Source: Paramecium pentaurelia (lineage: Eukaryota > Ciliophora > Oligohymenophorea > Peniculida > Parameciidae). From it: 64,000 nucleotides of DNA. The DNA lies in NCBI GenBank assembly GCA_905183005.1, contig CAJJDO010000001.1, positions 563,836 to 627,835 on the forward strand. Direction: 5' to 3'. The notes beneath the pieces are model-generated. The model was given only the letters and a program-made list of their open reading frames with translations. It made no database searches and was not told the DNA's origin. The stretch's first letter is position 1; every line of letters begins with the position of its first letter. This document shows, piece by piece, positions 11,849-23,553 of the stretch. The translations under genes were made by a program, and so were the position numbers.

Positions 11849-12119
11849 TAAATTTGTTTAGTATTCATGTTTTCATATATATATGATTTCATTGTCCATA
11901 AATCTAAACTCTTTTTCAATACTCTATCATACTATTATTAATAAAAAATGAATTTTTTATGATTTTGAATTACTTCAATAATTTACTAAAGTTATTGATT
12001 TTCAATAATCAATTAATTTTTAGTTAATTAAATAGATATGCTAATTAAAATATTGATAAATAAAAATACAAAAATTTTGAAGACTTTCATTAATCATTAT
12101 TAATTTTTAATTTGATAAG

Positions 12120-13401
12120 ATGTTTATAATTGTTTTGATTGTTCTTGCGTTTACATAAGCTAAATAAATAACTCAAACTTTTACCATAAAGTAGCTATAG
12201 AAATAATAATATATTCCAATTAATAGATTTGGCAGCAAAGGAATAGTTAATTATAAAATATAGTAATTAATTATATTATTCTAGATCTCGAATCATAAAA
12301 CCTCCAAAAGATTATGAAAATAGATAATTAGATATAGCTTTTGATTTTTTTCAGTAAGATAGTTGGTAATTAGCATTGAAAAGAGATGAATGTAGTAGAT
12401 AATAGGAAGCGAACAAAGTCGTGCATCAATCTATATAAGCAAGTTAAGATTAAAAAATCTCAATAAATGAAGGATAATTGAGTTTTGGTAAATATCACAA
12501 TGTTTGGATTGCAGTCTTTAATAATTGCTAACATAATATTGATAAAGTTATAAAACTCAATAATAAAAACACAAAATTAGAAATCACAATTTGGTTTTAT
12601 GAAGAAGGAGGCCAAGAATTTTCTTTGGAAGAGCAAGGATTGTTAAATGTAGTGGGAATTTTAACATTTGTTACTATAATAGGATTTATTTATAATTATA
12701 GAATTTTTAAATCTGAAGTAAAAAAACATGGTGAATGGGATTATGCATATTTATTTGTTCTTGTTGTAATTGGTTTAGAAGCAATTTAAAATTTAATCAA
12801 TTTTATCCACTTAATAGTTTATAATTTTAATGGTAAAGGAATTGGTGCATTTTCTACTATTTCAGAGATAATTTAAATTGTTGATAATTATCTTCTAATG
12901 GTTTTATTAATTCTTTTGGCGTGGGGTTGGTCTATAGAGTTTATGAATATGGAAGATTGGGATATTTATGGATCATTAGCATTTTTGATTGCTTTTGCCT
13001 AGGCATTAATTGTTGGATTGGGAAGGTTAGTGAGCAATCAAACAGATTATCATATTTATGAAGGATGGGTAGGGTATATAATTAGTGTAATATATATTAC
13101 TCTTGCTATCTATTTTTATTATTCAGTCACTTAAAGAAAAAAAAAAGGAGATTCTATTGATAACTTTTATTTCTAATTGAAAATTTATGGGATGTTATTT
13201 TTTCTTGCTTTTCCTACTTTTTTATTTATTTCTAAATTAGTAGATCCTTACAAATCTTATAAAATAATTATTATGGGTAATATGTTAATACGTATGCTAA
13301 ACATGGTTTTAATGGCAAGATTGTTTACTGGTAAATCTTCTGACTATTAAAAAATCTGTATTAAAGGCAAATCATTTTTAGATAGAGGAAAATTTTTATG
13401 A
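12120..13401 (+). CDS. GPR180/TMEM145-like seven-TM protein (GOST-type)
   Basis: 419 residues, one 22-nt intron at 12263-12284. Signal peptide at 1-15 (FIIVLIVLAFTQA), a lumenal domain to about 160 containing KYHNVWIAVFNNCQ and LEITIWFYEEGG, then seven hydrophobic segments from about 166. The hallmark is GKGIGAFSTISEII ... LLMVLLILLAWGWSIEF, matching the GKG...LLLLLAKGWTI block of the GPR180/TMEM145 (intimal-thickness receptor, Pfam GpcrRhopsn4) family. GOLD-type ectodomain plus 7TM proteins act in Golgi traffic or signalling. The ligand is unknown. The C-terminus ends shortly after TM7 with a basic tail. Confidence 0.85.
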
Positions 13402-13730
13402 GTTAAATATTCAATCATGTGTATATATGTTAAATTTTATTGAATTATTAACAAATTGAATCATTTTAAAAACTAAATTCTTTAGTTGATTTTCATTAAA
13501 ATAATGGAATAATCTTGAAATAAAAATAGATATACAAAATTTAGAGCTATCAATCTTAGCTTTTTTATAAAATAATAATTTAATAATTATTTAAATAGTA
13601 GCATTTCTTTATAAATACTAATTTTTATTTTTTTTAATTTACCAAAACAAAAAATAGAGAGTTCTAGAACTTTTTAGTGTTACCTTTTATTTTTTAAAAT
13701 ATTTTCATTAAAAATAATCCATTTCCTCAA
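13402..13730. other. AT-rich intergenic
   Basis: Noncoding, TGA-rich. It holds the 3' end of the GPR180-like gene and the promoter of NudC. No motif recognised. Confidence 0.5.
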
Positions 13731-14869
13731 ATGACTGAAGATAATAAGTATGATGGTCTATTTATGACAATTATGTAGTAAACAAAAGATATTAATGTAT
13801 TCTTTGATGCTGCATTTGGATTTTTAAGGTAATATGATTTTTTAATTTTCAAAGACGCCACACTGACTTTTTCTTAGATTAAAAATAAGCAGAAAAAGTA
13901 ATCACAGAATCTTGTGCTAAAAACTTCCTTATATTTTAATCAGAAAAAGTTGATAAAGATAAGAAGGAGGAATAAAGAAGATAAAGAGAAGAATAAAGAA
14001 AAAGAGAAAAAGAGGCAGCTGAAAAAGCTAAAAAAGAAGCAGAAAGACTATAATAACAATAATTGCTACAATAATAACAAGAAAAATTGGAATAACAAAA
14101 ATAATAATAATAGCAATAATAATAATAATAATTATAATAATAAGAACCATTAGATCCATCAGTACCAGTATATTAGCCAGTTTTGAAAGTACCTGAATAG
14201 TTACCTAAAGAACCTGAAAAGAAAGAGGGAGAAGGTGAAGGTGAAGCAAAAGATGGAGAGAAAAAGGATGACAACGAGAAACCTCCTATTGGTAATGGAG
14301 GAAGAACAGAAAGATATATTTGGACTTAAACTCTTGAAGAAGTTTAAGTCTATATTCCTATACCCTCTACAGTTACAAGCAAATAATTAACTGTGAAAAT
14401 TGAATCCAGTTCATTATTGGTTGGATTAAAGGGTATTTATATTAATCAAATTTACTTTTAGGCTAACCTCCTATTGTAAATGGATAATTATTTGAAAAAA
14501 TTCAATCAGATGAATCAACATGGTTATTAACTGATGGAGAAATTTAGGATTATAAAGGAAAGTATATTCATATTTCTATCACAAAATATTCTGGTCAAAT
14601 GAATTGGTGGGCATGTGTCATCAAAGGTAAATTAAAATTACTAAATTTAAGGTGATCTATAAATCAATACTCAAAAGATTAGTCCAGAACCATCTTAATT
14701 ATCTGATTTGGATGGAGATACTAGAGGAACTGTTGAAAAAATGATGTTTGATATGAGACAAAAATAAATGGGTTTACCTTCTAGTGATGAACTTTAAAAG
14801 AAGAATAAATTAGCTGAATTTATGAAAGCTCACCCAGAAATGGATTTTTCAAAGTGCAAGTTCAATTGA
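13731..14869 (+). CDS. NUDC: NudC nuclear-distribution protein
   Basis: 352 residues after introns 13829-13854, 14433-14461 and 14627-14651. N-terminal helical region (MTEDNKYDGLFMTIMQQ), a charged Lys/Glu coiled coil, a long polyglutamine stretch, an acidic Pro/Glu linker, then a CS (p23/alpha-crystallin) domain: RYIWTQTLEEVQVYIPIP, SSLLVGLKGQPPI, STWLLTDGEI, ISITKYSGQMNWWACV. The C-terminus (DGDTRGTVEKMMFDMRQK, GLPSSDE, HPEMDFSKCKFN) is the conserved NudC tail. Family role: HSP90-associated chaperone for dynein-pathway and WD40 proteins, cytosolic. All three introns restore conserved blocks. The polyQ is a species-specific insertion. Confidence 0.97.
14040..14155 (+). repeat. polyglutamine-coding repeat (TAA/CAA/TAG)
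   Basis: A run rich in TAA with interspersed CAA and TAG, all Gln under code 6, inside NudC between the coiled coil and the CS domain. In other frames it looks like AAT/ATA microsatellite. A likely length-variable tract. Confidence 0.8.
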
Positions 14870-15661
14870 GATATTAATAACCAGATCAATATTAAATTAT
14901 GAATCTCTAAGAAGGCATTCATCTCTTATTTTTCATTTGTTTTTTCAATCTAATCAATATAAATTCAGCATTTGATAAACTCAATTTTAATTGGAAGCTA
15001 TAAATATATTGGAAAAATAAAATATAATCAAGTGGAATAACATATTTTTATTAATTATCTAATAAACAGTAATTCAATTCTATTTATTGAAAAAAAACAG
15101 CTTACATCTATAAAATTAAATAGTTGAAAATAATTAAGTTGTTTAAGAAATTTTTTGGTTTAATTTAGATTATAAGTTAACCATATTGGTTTAAATAAAG
15201 AGGTAGTTATTAATTAAATAACAAAATCTAATTTACTTTTTAAGTAGAAGAAGTGTAGATTAAATTTATCGATTCAATAACAATATTAAATAATTTTTCA
15301 AATTGAATCTAACCTAAGAATACCAAACAAATTTTTTTATCCTAAGAAAATAATATAAATTATTAAAAATATACTTATCAATTTAAATTAACCTTATTTA
15401 AACACTAAATTACTAATGATATGTTGAATGGATGCAAATAAAATAATCTTTAAAAGTGAGTGACACTAATGTTATTTTTATCAAGAAAATAATATCTAAA
15501 TAAATTTATTGAATTAATTAATTATAACAGATTGACATTTTTGGAAATAATTGAATTTGATTTTTAAATAAATAAATTTATACAATGATTTTATAAAATG
15601 AATCTCTTATTATATTATTTATTAGTTTATAGGTGATAAATGAAACATAAATAAGCAAATT
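14870..15661. other. AT-rich intergenic between converging genes
   Basis: 792 bases between the stops of NudC and TIM17. No ORF with coding composition on either strand. Larger than most tail-to-tail gaps here. Confidence 0.55.
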
Positions 15662-16215
15662 TCAATACTTTTCAACTTTAGGTTATTGTTTTTTATTAGC
15701 TCTATTAGTTTGCATTTCCATCATTTCTTACATTTCAGCCATTTATTATTATTACTATTATTACATCCTTCTCATTTCTTCTCTCATTTACATCTTTAAC
15801 ATTCCTATTTCTGCCAATTATATAAATCCTAGAATGATCCCACCAAAAATAGCATTTCTCATTGCAATTCTTGTTCCAGCTATAAATGATATTCAGAGTG
15901 AATACCTCTAATGGCTAAAAATCCTCCAGTGAATGCACCTGCAACAATTGGATTAATAAAATCTTATTGATTTCTCAAATGCATAAGAGTACAATCAGTA
16001 ATGCTGAATAACCCACCCCATAAAGCAAAAGATCCTCCTAAAATAGGAGCTCTTCTTTTTAATAATTAAATTCCACCGAAAAATCTTTCTTTTTTAGGAG
16101 CAAATGACATTCCTTTAAGGAAATAAAAAATGCATCCAGCAAAACATCCCATTGAGAAGGCTCCTCCAAAATCATCTATGATTCTGTATGGACAAGGTTA
16201 TTCACGCATAGCCAT
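15662..16215 (-). CDS. TIM17: TIM17-family mitochondrial import channel subunit
   Basis: 175 residues after a 26-nt intron at 15880-15905. Starts MAMREQPCPYRIIDDFGGAF; the CP...I.DD.GGAF start and FSMGCFAGCIFYFLKG are the Tim17 signature. Four hydrophobic segments follow with GG motifs (FFGGIQLLKRR, ILGGSFALWGGLFSITDC, PIVAGAFTGGFLAIRAG, IFGGIILGFIQL), then a Met/Gln-rich tail (poly-Gln from TAA/TAG). Role: core of the TIM23 presequence translocase of the inner membrane. Both TM3/TM4 and the intron join agree. Length is normal for the family. Confidence 0.96.
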
Positions 16216-16357
16216 CTTAATTCTGGTAAATATTAATAAATTTAATAATATAAATCTTGATTATTCTAAATGGAAAATGATTAATTTCATATCATATCAT
16301 TATATTATAATATAATATAATTTTATATATATATATATGATATTCATATAACATATT

Positions 16358-19101
16358 TCAATATCTATGCTTTTTATTAAATTGTTATTCTTCCATGTCA
16401 CTATCATTGTTAAGACCAGAATCTCTAGTAGACCAATCAATTTAAGGATTCTTTTTGGTAAATGCTGGTTATCCTCCTTATTAAATAATATGTTTCATTC
16501 TAATTCTAGTAATGAACCAATCAGATTATCCTTAATAATTATGTCTAACATGATCTTCACAAAAGAATCTGAATTTCTATTCATGATCTAATTATAATCC
16601 CATTAATCTAACTTATTTAAGACAATTAAAATGATAATGAACATGACATTCAGCTTTATTGCATTTAAGTGATGCTCCAATAGATCCACAATATCTACAC
16701 ATTTAAGCTTATGCAAATTAGACTGCTTAAATCAAAGTAGCAATATCCACTAACATAGTGTTGTAATCAACTTAAACTCTATTAGACCATAATAAACACA
16801 TTTCATGAGAACATATTTCTCTACCTTCTTTATCTTTAAATAAACAAAGTTTTCCAAATCTTGATACCAAATCAAATCTAAAATAAAATTGCACAAATGA
16901 TCTAATTTTTAATAATCTACAAAAAGCACATCTTATTGGAAATTTCAATTCTCCTTATTACATTTTCTTCAAAGGTACTCCTCTTAATATAGGTTCTGGC
17001 AATATTGAATCACACATTAAAGTATTGTAAAATATTAGATAATTACATAATTTAAACATCTGTTTTTTTATTCCTTATGGTGGTTATCCTTAATCTAACT
17101 TTGGAATACCACATTTTTCAACAGCTCCTATTTAATATTCTCTACCCATACTCATTTCTTCATCATCTTCATGTTTTACTTTGCCTTTAACTTACCCTTT
17201 TATTTTCTTTTTACTTTTTTCAGTTTTTTCTGTATCTTATTTATAATAAGAATTATAAAGAGCTCTCTTTCCAAATTCAGCATTTCTATTCTCTTCTGTT
17301 TCATTTGCCTTTGGTACTAAAAATTGTTTATTCTCTTTAAGTAAATCTCCCATTTCTTTCAAGAATTTTTAAAAATGTTGTTCATGTTCTTCTACAGTTT
17401 TTCTTAATAATGATGTAAAATCAGCTTTTTTATCTAAAATATTCNAATTATTATTCTTCCATGTCACTATCATTGTTTAGACCAGAATCTCTAGTAGACC
17501 AATCAATTTAAGGATTCTTTTTGGTAAATGCTGGTTATCCTCCTTATTAAATAATATGTTTCATTCTAATTCTAGTAATGAACCAATCAGATTATCCTTA
17601 ATAATTATGTCTAACATGATCTTCACAAAAGAATCTGAATTTCTATTCATGATCTAATTATAATCCCATTAATCTAACTTATTTAAGACAATTAAAATGA
17701 TAATGAACATGACATTCAGCTTTATTGCATTTAAGTGATGCTCCAATAGATCCACAATATCTACACATTTAAGCTTATGCAAATTAGACTGCTTAAATCA
17801 AAGTAGCAATATCCACTAACATAGTGTTGTAATCAACTTAAACTCTATTAGACCATAATAAACACATTTCATGAGAACATATTTCTCTACCTTCTTTATC
17901 TTTAAATAAACAAAGCTTTCCAAATCTTGATACCAAATCAAATCTAAAATAAAATTGCACAAATGATCTAATTTTTAATAATCTACAAAAAGCACATCTG
18001 ATTGGAAATTTCAATTCTCCTTATTACATTTTCTTCAAAGGTACTCCTCTTAATATAGGTTCTGGCAATATTGAATCACACATTAAAGTATTGTAAAATA
18101 TTAGATAATTACATAATTTAAACATCTGTTTTTTTATTCCTTATGGTGGTTATCCTTAATCTAACTTTGGAATACCACATTTTTCAACAGCTCCTATTTA
18201 ATATTCTCTACCCATACTCATTTCTTCATCATCTTCATGTTTTACTTTGCCTTTAACTTACCCTTTTATTTTCTTTTTACTTTTTTCAGTTTTTTCTGTA
18301 TCTTATTTATAATAAGAATTATAAAGAGCTCTCTTTCCAAATTCAGCATTTCTATTCTCTTCTGTTTCATTTGCCTTTGGTACTAAAAATTGTTTATTCT
18401 CTTTAAGTAAATCTCCCATTTCTTTCAAGAATTTTTAAAAATGTTGTTCATGTTCTTCTACAGTTTTTCTTAATAATGATGTAAAATCAGCTTTTTTATC
18501 TAAAATATTCTTAATTCTTAATTGTGAAATACTTGATGGCTTAATAGATACTTCATGATTTTATGAATCTAAATTGATATCCATCAATAATCTGAATTAA
18601 TTTAAGTAATCATTTAATGTACTAACATCTACTCCTGATTCTTTCTTATCCATATTATAAAGTATTGTATATGCAATATCTACCTCTTCTCCAATCTCTT
18701 ATAAACTTAAAAGAGTTTCATTCAAATTTTCCATGAATTGACTTAGTTTATTTAATTTTTAGGCTTATTTATAAATACTTTATGATGTCTCTTCTAAATA
18801 GTTCTACATTCTAGCATAACTTAATTATCCTTCCTTGGTTAGATCTTATTGCGTTCTTGATGAATCTAATATTCAAAATAATATTTATACTAACAAATTT
18901 TATCAGAGCTGCCTTTAACTTAGCATATCCAAAGGATGGGTGACCTTCATGAGCTCCTTCATGAACACACTTAGAACAAATAAATCCATCTTTATTACAT
19001 TCTGGATTATTGCATACTCTAGTTACCTATTCTTCAGGATGATGTTTGCAGTATATTACATCATTATTTTATTTCTACTATGATTCAGTTGGATCACTCA
19101 T
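16358..19101 (-). CDS. B-box / coiled-coil / ePHD protein, interrupted by duplicated segment
   Basis: ATG at 19101. A B-box zinc finger lies at about 15-60 (YCKHHPEEQ, NPECNKDGFICSKCVHEGAHEGH), then a coiled coil, a basic linker (KSKKKIKG), and a C-terminal extended PHD (CAFCRLL, FRFDLVSRFGKLC, CSHEMCLLW, MCRYCG--ASLKCNKAECHVHYHFNC, FFCEDH). Intron 18866-18890 (25 nt). As assembled, the frame passes a single N at 17445 and then hits TGA at 17421-17423, because 1,065 bp are present twice. Skipping one copy gives a 550-codon product that keeps frame and ends at TGA 16358-16360 after the ePHD. I infer a nuclear chromatin-associated protein. The model is reliable; the assembled layout probably is not. 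Confidence 0.8.
16380..17444. repeat. direct repeat copy 1 (1,065 bp)
   Basis: Aligns without gaps to 17446-18510 at an offset of 1,066. I found four differences (16384, 16412, 16850, 16934), every one synonymous on the minus strand. This copy continues into the gene's true 3' end. Confidence 0.93.
17445..17445. other. single N: assembly joint
   Basis: The only ambiguous base. It sits exactly at the junction of the two repeat copies, suggesting a scaffold join of two overlapping contigs. Confidence 0.9.
17446..18510. repeat. direct repeat copy 2 (1,065 bp)
   Basis: The partner of 16380-17444. This copy continues into the gene's 5' part (coiled coil, B-box, start at 19101). Confidence 0.93.
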
Positions 19102-19320
19102 TGTATTAATTAATTTTCATTTTATCTGAATCATCAATATCACATAAAAGAATAAAATATTAAAATGCTTTTTTAATTACCTTACTATATTTTGTAAATC
19201 AACATAAATTTTCATACTAACTATATCAAAATCAAATTAAAACTGAAACTTAATAAAAAAAGATAAAAATTACTTAAAATTCACCTTAAATACAAATCAA
19301 TAGATTAACACATAAATATT

Positions 19321-19532
19321 TCAAATATTTTACATTAAATTTCTAATTTTCAAAATAAAAATCTAATAATTAACTCTACTACTTTACACTTATCTCTGAA
19401 AACTTAAGATTTGACTGGTTTCGTTTTCAATTAGGAATTTTTTTTCTGCATTCTTTCTAATTTTTTTATCATTTATTGCCTCTAACTATTTGTTAATAAA
19501 CCTACAGACATGCTACAAGACTAGTATGACAT
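19321..19532 (-). CDS. possible small basic protein
   Basis: ATG 19532. Reads MSYQSCSMSVGLL..., then a Lys/Gln-rich basic stretch (QQMIKKLERMQKKNSQLK). Either it stops at TGA 19350-19352 (60 residues), or a 20-nt GTAG...TTAG intron (near 19361-19380) is removed and it ends at TGA 19321-19323 (63 residues). No family. Composition is coding-like, but the length gives weak support. Confidence 0.35.
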
Positions 19533-20069
19533 TCATAATTAGAAGATTAAAATATGAAACCATTCAAACTAAAATTCTTATTTTATAAAAAGTTGTATAT
19601 GTTAATCTTAATAAATTGGTTTGTTATGTAAATATTTGATTAGCGAGCTTTCTAAATTTTAGTAATTTATATTCATAATTATTGATCTAATTTTAACTAA
19701 ATTCACTATTGCTATTGTTATTTTTGTGAGTGAGTTAAGTAAAGAAATATTTACTTTCAGTTTTATTGATATCAAAACAAAAAACTATTTCATTTGCATA
19801 AATACAATCCCAAAAATTAACTAAGTGAGTATTTGAATATAATTGGGATATTATGAATTAATTTTGGTTTAAAATACTTAAGAAGATTTATATTGAAATG
19901 TGATAATTATGATTATAAATTTTATAATTCTTAAATCAAAAACAAAAGTTTAAAAAATAATCGTAATTTTAGAGTTTAGGTATATATTTGAAATTTGTGG
20001 GGATAGAATATTATAATTATAGTTAGTCATATATTAAATAGATTGAGTATTTACTATTAATTGATGATG
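19533..20069. other. AT-rich intergenic
   Basis: 537 bases with nothing recognisable. It may contain the promoter of the small minus-strand ORF. Confidence 0.5.
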
Positions 20070-21049
20070 TCAATATTATTCTCCTTCAATTTGTTTAGCT
20101 TATTTGAAAAATTCATGATTTACAAATTCTTATATAGTTATCCTATTATATTCTTCAGCCAATCCACCTTCAATTAAATCTTTTAGGTTTTCAAGTAATT
20201 ATTTAGGAGTGTGCTCTCTCATTAATTGAGAGTCAACTTTCTGAATGAAATCTAATTACCAAAACAAGTCAGGTTGATTAATCAATAATTGATAATATTA
20301 ATCATCTGGTGTTGGAAATTTACCCATAATAGGTGGTCTCTTGTAAATAGCCAAAAATAGAGCAGTGGTTAAGGCATATACATCTGAGGCAAATAAACAG
20401 AATTCATCATATTCACCATCAACAACATTTAATCTAAAATTAACAATTTCAGGACTGGAATAAGATGTAAGAGTTCTTGGTAACCATTTGGAGAGTAAGT
20501 CTTCATTTGAAGGTCTATAGCTGAATCCAAAATCAGCCAATTTAATGACATTTCTATTGATAACAAGCATGTTCTCTAATTTGATGTCATTGTGTGCTAT
20601 ATATTAGGAATGTAAATATTCGACAGCAATTGAAATTTAAGTAAAGTACTTGATTATAATTTTGAAGGATGTTTCATTTGATTTGCAAAGAGTATGAAGA
20701 TCACAAGTAGCATTTTCAAGGAATAAGCTACAACATTAGAGGTTCCCTCCTGCTGGGTCAAGCTAATGATTGGGAATAAATTATTAAGGTTTAATTATGT
20801 ATGGATGATTAAGCTAGCTAAGTATTTTCCATTCATTTTAGAGATCTTGGCATTCTCTTTAATGAACAGAGTGACAAACACTATCATCTTCCATAAATAG
20901 TTAAGCATGGAACACAGATTTTATAACCACAGTCTAGTGAACTAATAATTGAAGAGTACATCTGATGCTCCAAGTTGTCTGTGTATGTAAGAGTTGTTGC
21001 CTTATTGTATTAAATACAAATGATCAGCGATCTAATTGATTTGCTACAT
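20070..21049 (-). CDS. atypical protein kinase (HND catalytic loop)
   Basis: 317 residues after a 26-nt intron (20934-20959) that restores RQLGASD|TVVIKSV. The glycine loop is degenerate (only one of three Gly). The ATP-binding Lys is in VVIK (about residue 35). The catalytic loop reads HNDIKLEN, so Asp, Lys and Asn are kept but the usual HRD Arg is Asn. DFG is intact (LADFGFS). The APE motif is SPE in SYSSPEI. Subdomain IX is SDVYALTTALF. The C-lobe ends at QEFVNHEFF. Probably catalytically competent but without HRD-type activation-loop control. The family is one of the large ciliate-specific expansions; substrate unknown. Its start is 29 bases from the next gene's stop. Confidence 0.85.
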
Positions 21050-21078
21050 GTATATATTTATATATTATAATTGTATGT

Positions 21079-21421
21079 TCATTCTTCCTCTTTTTTTTCT
21101 TCTTTTGGTCCTTAAACTACTATCAACAAGAACTCTTTATCTGGTGCCACCATTATCTCATTATTCTTAGACTTTATACGCAAGAAAGTTAACTCATTGT
21201 TTGGATCTAAATCACGTACTGTCGATCTTGTTAATCCATTACAATATTTAGTACTTGGCCTTGGCAGCTAATGTAGGAATGGTTCTAGCAATGTTTTCTC
21301 CTTCTTTGCTTTCTGTTCCATAGGTACTCCTTATTATTTAACCATCGTTATTGCAGATCACAATCCCTTAAACAGACTTATGAGTCTTGATTCTATTGAT
21401 TGTTTCTTCAATATCCGACAT
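21079..21421 (-). CDS. DYNLRB: dynein light chain, roadblock/LC7 type
   Basis: 104 residues after a 28-nt intron (21227-21254). The order is MSDIEETINRIKTHKSVQGIVICNNDGQIIRSTYG ... LDPNNELTFLRIKSKNNEIMVAPDKEFLLIVVQ, the complete roadblock fold with its DPxxxLxFLRIxxKxxEIMVAPD core. A Lys/Glu-rich tail ends the protein. Role: homodimeric light chain bound to dynein intermediate chains, cytoplasmic and axonemal. It sits head-to-tail with the kinase, 29 bases between, and is divergent with the next + strand gene (14 bases between starts), so promoter space is minimal. Confidence 0.96.
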
Positions 21422-21435
21422 TAATAATAATTAAA

Positions 21436-23494
21436 ATGAGAGCAACCCTATTTTAGTAGTTAAAAAAAATAAGAGCTGAATCAGCTAAATCAGGAACAAA
21501 TCGAAACAAACAAATACTTGATACTTCAGAGCTTCTTCCAAGATCAAGTTTTCACAGAAAAAGAAAATAAGAAGAACCTAACAATTCTTTTCATGAATAT
21601 TCATGTTCATTTAGATTTCCTGATAAAGAAAGATATGAATAAGAAATTAAGTAATTGAAAAATCACATGAATTCCTTAGAAAATGAAAATCTTAGATTAA
21701 AAACTAAAATTCATTAGATGGAAGGTATGTTCAATTAAATTAAATTCTAGATAATTAACTCAAATAAGAGAAAATAATATAAGAATTAGATCGAATTGGC
21801 CCTGTCAAAGCACCATTACTATAAGCATTAAATTTCTCAAGTGCTTAAACTGCTTTAAAAAAAGAAATAATTAATATGAGATAAGAGTTGCAAAAAAAGG
21901 ATAAGGAACTATAAACTATTAAAAAAACACAACGATATGCATAAATTAATGAATTATAAATTGAAAGAGCTGCCTTTTAAGAAGAAACAATCAGGTTAAG
22001 ATAATAAATAGATTCATTATTTTAAGCAAGTTTATATAATCTACAATAAAATAATGTAGAATAAGTAATATAAGAGAGAATATTTGCTTTAGTAGCATAA
22101 ATATAATCTAATTTAATACACTAAAGGGAATTAGATAAACTAGTTGAAAGGTTAAAAAGAGAATGTCTTAAATATAGAGTATATTATAAATCATTATATA
22201 GTCATAATAAATTGATTAAGAATATAGAAGTAAAAGAGAAATAAAGAAGTTAATTGCTTAATTAAGAGAAGAAACTTCTAATAATAATTAAAAAGAAAAC
22301 AATAAAGAGATTAAATAAATTCCAACCAAGGCTGACGAATTATAAAATTTAACTGATTTGATGTTTGCAAAATAAGAGATTAAATCTAAGGATAATGAAA
22401 TTGAAAGATTAAATTAAATTATCTTTGATTTAGAGGTATAAATCAAAGAAATGTCACTTGCTTAAAATTAAGAAGTATAAGATACTTAGAATTAATCATA
22501 ATAATTAGAAGCAACTTCAAAATCGAAGTAAATGAAAATATCATCTCCTGTCTTTGCAACTGAAATTATGTAAGAAATTGCTTTCCCTATTAAAAAATCA
22601 GTTGTTGTGTATGAATAATAGCCAATAATTAAATAACCCCTTAAGAGAAGGATAATACCTGTTAAATTTGATGATATCAAAATTATTGGAGAAACTCTCA
22701 AGTATAGATTAATGGCAATGGACATAGGAATTTAACAAATTGATGATTATTTATATGAAGGTGATTCAATGACAATTAAAGAATTAAAGGATAAACTTAG
22801 ATTATATCCTTTTAATTTAGCTAAAGATGAAGCCTTTTTATTAGCAAGATATATAATGGAAGGAGATTCTGATATTTATGAATTAGAGGATATAGCTTCG
22901 AATCCTACTCCATATATCCGTTCAGTAATTAAGAAAGTATTGTTGAATTACAAATTGGAAATTGTAAAATGTCAGATCCAACATTCAGAGAAATTAAAAG
23001 ATGTACTAATTAGACATAAACCTTTTATTATAAGTAACATAAAGTAACTGTATGGAAGAGATTGCATTAGAGTTAGTAAGAATTAATTTAAAGATGCTTT
23101 GGTTTCTTTAAATATTGAATTGAATTAATTTGAGCTTGACTATTTAATCACATAAGGAATTTTGGAAAGTAGAAGTGTTGAATCATTAAATTATGAAGAA
23201 ATGTTGAAGTATGAACCAATTAAAATAGAAGATTAATAAATTTCATTTTTATTAACAGAGATCAATAATCAAAATAAATAACAGGCTGAAATGTCTGTAA
23301 TTATGGAATGCCCAGAAAAGGTTTCAGAAATAGAATAATAAGAATAAGATTATAATGAGAATTTTAATGAAGAATAATAAGATGAAGTAGAAAATTAATA
23401 TAAATTTGCAGATAAATATGTAAGTGAGCAATTTGATTCAGAAAATGAGAAATTTAGATAAGAGTTTTCATCAGATTATAATTTACAATAGTGA
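21436..23494 (+). CDS. large coiled-coil protein, unknown
   Basis: 669 residues after introns 21725-21750 (26 nt) and 22179-22201 (23 nt). A basic N-terminus (MRATLFQQLKKIRAESAKSG), long coiled coil at about 75-330, and a globular helical part at about 400-560 with repeated D-rich turns (QIDDYLYEGDSMTIKELKDKL, ARYIMEGDSDIYELEDI) that resemble degenerate EF-hand-like pairs. The tail is very acidic (EQQDEVENQ, SENEKFRQE). No enzyme motif. Divergent with the roadblock gene at 14 bases. Possibly a centriolar or basal-body structural protein, but that is inference. Confidence 0.8.
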
Positions 23495-23553
23495 AATTTT
23501 TTGTTATTTATTTGATATTAAAGTACTAATAAAATTTATTTGTTAAATAAAAT

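Noticed and set aside
13914..14153. Asn-rich small ORF on the + strand
   Set aside because: It is the shifted frame of the NudC polyglutamine region.
16324..16339. (TA)n tract as a regulatory element, also at 45730-45746 and 62555-62571
   Set aside because: Simple repeats of this kind are expected in sequence this AT-rich; no further evidence of function.
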